Source: Neobacillus sp. YX16 (GTDB lineage Bacteria; Bacillota; Bacilli; Bacillales; Cytobacillaceae). Taken from it: a stretch of DNA of 64,000 nucleotides. The notes under the pieces were generated by a model. The model was not told the DNA's origin. It saw only the letters and a program-made list of their open reading frames with translations, and did no database searches. Made by a program: the position numbers and the translations under genes. The stretch's first letter is position 1, and each line of letters opens with the position of its first letter. The stretch is taken from positions 3,238,001 through 3,302,000 of the forward strand of contig NZ_CP126115.1 of assembly GCF_030123505.1 (NCBI RefSeq), in the 5' to 3' direction. Positions 61,811-64,000 of this stretch are shown piece by piece.

Positions 61811-63538
61811 ATGGGGAAAGCAAGGAAAATACCAAGACACTTACAGAAATATGTGGTTGACCAGCAATATGAAAAATACACACCCATTGATCATGCTGTG
61901 TGGCGTTATGTGATGAGACAAAACCATAACTATTTAAAAGATACTGCACATCAAGCGTATGTTGGCGGGTTAAAGTCTTCTGGGATATCCGTTGAGAAAA
62001 TTCCGAATGTTACAGACATGAACAAAGCGTTAGAGCCCTTCGGCTGGGGAGCAGCAAATATTGATGGTTTTATACCAGGCGTTATCTTTTTCGACTTTCA
62101 AGCACATGGTATCCTGCCGATTGCCTCTGACATTCGTAAACTAGAAAACATTCAATATACACCGGCACCCGATATCATCCATGAAGCGGCTGGTCATGCA
62201 CCGATCCTTTGTGAAGATAAATTCTCAGAGTATGTAAAGTTATTTGGTCAAATTGGATCTAAAGCGTTGGCTACAAGTGAGGAACATGAATTATTTGAAG
62301 CTGTTCGGACCTATTCAAATTTGTTAGAAAGCGGAAAAGCAACAAAAGCAGAAATCGATGCAGCCAAAGCAAATTTTGAAAAAAAACAAGCACAGGTAAC
62401 CGAATTATCAGAAGCTGAACAGATATCACGTTTATATTGGTGGACGGTTGAATACGGCCTAATTGGCAGTGTCGACCAACCTCAAATTTATGGTGCAGGA
62501 TTGTTATCTTCTGTATCTGAGGGAAGAAGTAGTTTAACAGATTCCGTTCAGAAAATTCCTTTCGACCTGCAAACTGTCATTGAAACTGGCTTTGATATTA
62601 CCAAACCACAGCCACAGCTTTTTGTATGTGATAACTTTGATCAATTAATACATGCTGTGAATGAATTTTCGGAAACCATGGCCTTTAAAGTTGGAGGAAC
62701 TCGGGGCTTAGACAAAGCACTTCGTTCGAATCATACCGCAACGATTGAATATAGCTCGGGACTACAGCTGACGGGCACTTTACGAAATATCTTAAAGGAT
62801 GAAAATGGTGAAGCGATTTACATCCAAACAGAGGGTCCCTCAGCATTGGCATTTGACAATACTGAATTAAGCGGACACGGAAAAACGACACACCAGGATG
62901 GCTTTGGTGCTCCAATTGGGCGAATCGTAAACCTGATAAAACCTCTTGAGAAGCTTACGGATGCAGAGCTTAAAGAAATTGGAATGGAGATTGGTAAAGT
63001 TTGTACCCTTGAATATGAAAGTGGAGTTAAGGTAGTGGGAACTCCAATACAATGGATTCAAAAAGAAGACAATCTCCTACTCATCTCTTTTAGAGATTGT
63101 ACGGTTACATTTGCAGATCAAAATTTATTCCAACCCGAATGGGGTACGTACGATTTGGCGGTTGGAGAGAAAATCTCTTCTGTTTTTGCAGGAGCAGCGG
63201 ATTCAGAGCAATTTTATGCAGATTTGGAGGAAGTAGAGACGAAACCGCTGGCTAAAAGAGAATTATCTCAGTTGGAACAATTGTATGGGAAAGTTAGAAA
63301 TATCCGTGAAAATGCTGATCCTGACATTGAAGTTGTTTTAACAGAAGTGATTGAAAAATTAACAACAGATTATAAGGAAGATTGGTTATTAAGGATTGAG
63401 GTAATGGAGTTGTTGGAGAAAAATAATCTGTTCCCGGATAAGCAGTTAATGCTCAAAAAACAGCTTGAAGAGATAAAGCTCTTACACGACGAATTCCCTG
63501 TATTAATCGAAAGAGGTCTTTTGTTAGCTATGTCATGA
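61811..63538 (+). CDS. phhA: Phenylalanine 4-monooxygenase, long Bacillus-type with extra C-terminal domain
   Basis: A biopterin-dependent aromatic amino acid hydroxylase that turns phenylalanine into tyrosine. The iron site is H124 and H129 (IIHEAAGHAPIL) with E214 in WTVEYGLIGS, matching the family 2-His-1-Glu triad although the usual HDxxGH reads HEAAGH. Bacterial enzymes of the Chromobacterium type have about 260-300 residues; this has 575, with about 280 extra C-terminal residues of unassigned fold (strand-rich 310-450, then helical). AGAGGGAGAGGTTTCTAT precedes the ATG. It pairs with phhB. The extra part may be regulatory or oligomeric. Confidence 0.93.
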   Translation: MGKARKIPRHLQKYVVDQQYEKYTPIDHAVWRYVMRQNHNYLKDTAHQAYVGGLKSSGISVEKIPNVTDMNKALEPFGWGAANIDGFIPGVIFFDFQAHGILPIASDIRKLENIQYTPAPDIIHEAAGHAPILCEDKFSEYVKLFGQIGSKALATSEEHELFEAVRTYSNLLESGKATKAEIDAAKANFEKKQAQVTELSEAEQISRLYWWTVEYGLIGSVDQPQIYGAGLLSSVSEGRSSLTDSVQKIPFDLQTVIETGFDITKPQPQLFVCDNFDQLIHAVNEFSETMAFKVGGTRGLDKALRSNHTATIEYSSGLQLTGTLRNILKDENGEAIYIQTEGPSALAFDNTELSGHGKTTHQDGFGAPIGRIVNLIKPLEKLTDAELKEIGMEIGKVCTLEYESGVKVVGTPIQWIQKEDNLLLISFRDCTVTFADQNLFQPEWGTYDLAVGEKISSVFAGAADSEQFYADLEEVETKPLAKRELSQLEQLYGKVRNIRENADPDIEVVLTEVIEKLTTDYKEDWLLRIEVMELLEKNNLFPDKQLMLKKQLEEIKLLHDEFPVLIERGLLLAMS

Positions 63539-63616
63539 ACTAATAAAGGTTAACAACATTCCGCCCATTGAATATATTTGTTAAGAGTGAATCGATGGGC
63601 GGTAATTCTGTGGAAG

Positions 63617-63706
63617 ATGGGGAGCTGGATTCAAGCTGTCGGATCAGTGATTTCAGCGATTGCCCAAACAAAGGAAACAATTAATGCTAGCAAAGAGGAA
63701 AAATAA
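63617..63706 (+). CDS. Tiny amphipathic-peptide ORF before the patatin gene
   Basis: A 29-codon ORF whose product begins MGSWIQAVGSVISAIAQTKE and ends in a Lys/Glu-rich tail. It resembles an amphipathic or single membrane-inserting helix, as in short toxins or surfactant peptides; this is inference. The ribosome site is weak (TGGAAG), and the frame is open upstream to a GTG at 63587, so translation is uncertain. It lies 75 bases before the patatin-like gene. Confidence 0.35.
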   Translation: MGSWIQAVGSVISAIAQTKETINASKEEK

Positions 63707-63781
63707 AAGATTACACGTGATAAGCGGAGTGAAGGAAGGGCAAACTGTAGTAAAAAGAAGGTTAAATTTAGGTGAAATGTA

Positions 63782-64000
63782 ATGAAATTACTATGTATAG
63801 ATGGTGGTGGAATTCGAGGTATTTTTGCCATAGCCATTTTACAAGCATTGGAAGAAGAAGTGGGCCATCCTGTTGGTAAACTGTTCGATGTAGTGGCTGG
63901 TACAAGTACTGGGGCAATAATCGCCGCTTCTGTTTCGCTAAATAAAGACATGAAGGAAGTAAATGAAAGTTACAAGTACTATGGTGAAAAGATTTTTACT
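63782..64000 (+). CDS. Patatin-like phospholipase (3' end outside window)
   Basis: The first 73 codons of a patatin-family lipid acyl hydrolase. The glycine-rich oxyanion loop IDGGGIRGIF is at 6-15 and the nucleophile elbow GTSTGAI at about 43-49 gives the catalytic Ser. The Asp of the dyad lies beyond the window. AGGTGAAATGTA precedes the ATG. Patatins act as general lipases, as toxins and, in CapV-type CBASS, as cyclic-nucleotide-triggered defence effectors. No nucleotide cyclase is visible here, so the role stays open. Confidence 0.9.
   Translation, partial: MKLLCIDGGGIRGIFAIAILQALEEEVGHPVGKLFDVVAGTSTGAIIAASVSLNKDMKEVNESYKYYGEKIFT

Noticed and set aside
63631..63951. 106-codon minus-strand frame near the window end
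   Set aside because: It is antisense to the patatin start, which carries clear GGGxRG and GxSxG motifs.
63782..64000. Patatin gene as a CBASS effector
   Set aside because: No cyclic-nucleotide synthase or ancillary CBASS gene is visible upstream; downstream context is outside the window, so the claim cannot be made.

Overview
The window reads as chromosomal DNA of a low-GC, Gram-positive, endospore-former-type Bacillaceae (Bacillus/Neobacillus-like). The basis is AT-rich sequence, strong AGGAGG-type ribosome sites, frequent GTG/TTG starts, Rho-independent terminators after most operons, a proline T-box, a c-di-AMP (ydaO-type) riboswitch, CcpA cre-like boxes and a RocR/sigma-54 arginine-ornithine regulon. 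No rRNA, tRNA, prophage, insertion sequence or CRISPR array was seen. The genus is an inference; no marker gene decides it.

Layout. 1-12.5 kb: mixed housekeeping and accessory genes (end of an SDR gene, an unrecognised membrane protein, an iron-type alcohol dehydrogenase with a hotdog thioesterase, PepF, RluF, a CDF metal exporter, a PaaI-like thioesterase, and a TetR/MFS drug-efflux pair with a candidate operator). 13-22 kb: a catabolic operon for reductive pyrimidine breakdown (preT, preA, dihydropyrimidinase, NCS1 permease, a 72-residue unknown, a CoA-acylating semialdehyde dehydrogenase, a beta-alanine-type aminotransferase). It covers uracil/thymine to acetyl-/propionyl-CoA except the N-carbamoyl-beta-alanine amidohydrolase, which is absent here. 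22-25 kb: two adjacent multicopper-oxidase-like genes whose copper-ligand motifs are complementary. 25-38.7 kb: an SF1 helicase, T-box plus proBA, a YqcI/YcgG protein, an XPD-like helicase fused to a Cas4-like nuclease domain, a SatD-like/DUF3307 pair, a feo operon with FeoB split into separate GTPase and membrane genes, a DJ-1/PfpI protein and a DUF1292 protein.

38.8-47.7 kb: the Roc region. Divergently read RocR (sigma-54 activator) lies beside rocA-rocD-rocG. A second sigma-54 promoter with the same palindromic upstream sites lies 4.5 kb away and reads first into a 49-residue ORF, then toward a c-di-AMP riboswitch and a LysP-like permease. Together these import basic amino acids and convert ornithine to glutamate semialdehyde, glutamate and 2-oxoglutarate. 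47.7-55 kb: a class-3 aldehyde dehydrogenase, then a TetR-controlled acyl-CoA cluster (CaiB/BaiF enzyme, SDR hydroxyacyl-CoA dehydrogenase, thiolase) followed by an MBL-fold hydrolase and a thioesterase. 55-64 kb: an XRE-cupin regulator and an esterase/DoxX/extradiol-dioxygenase operon resembling quinone/catechol detoxification sets, TrhO, a GH18 hydrolase, a membrane metallophosphoesterase, phenylalanine hydroxylase with its pterin dehydratase, a tiny peptide ORF, and the start of a patatin-like phospholipase cut by the window end.

The most unusual items are the split, complementary multicopper oxidase pair, the layered control of the LysP-like permease (RocR/sigma-54, c-di-AMP riboswitch, cre), the SatD-like/DUF3307 pair beside a nuclease-helicase fusion, and the split FeoB. 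All functions are read from sequence by eye; no database search was possible.
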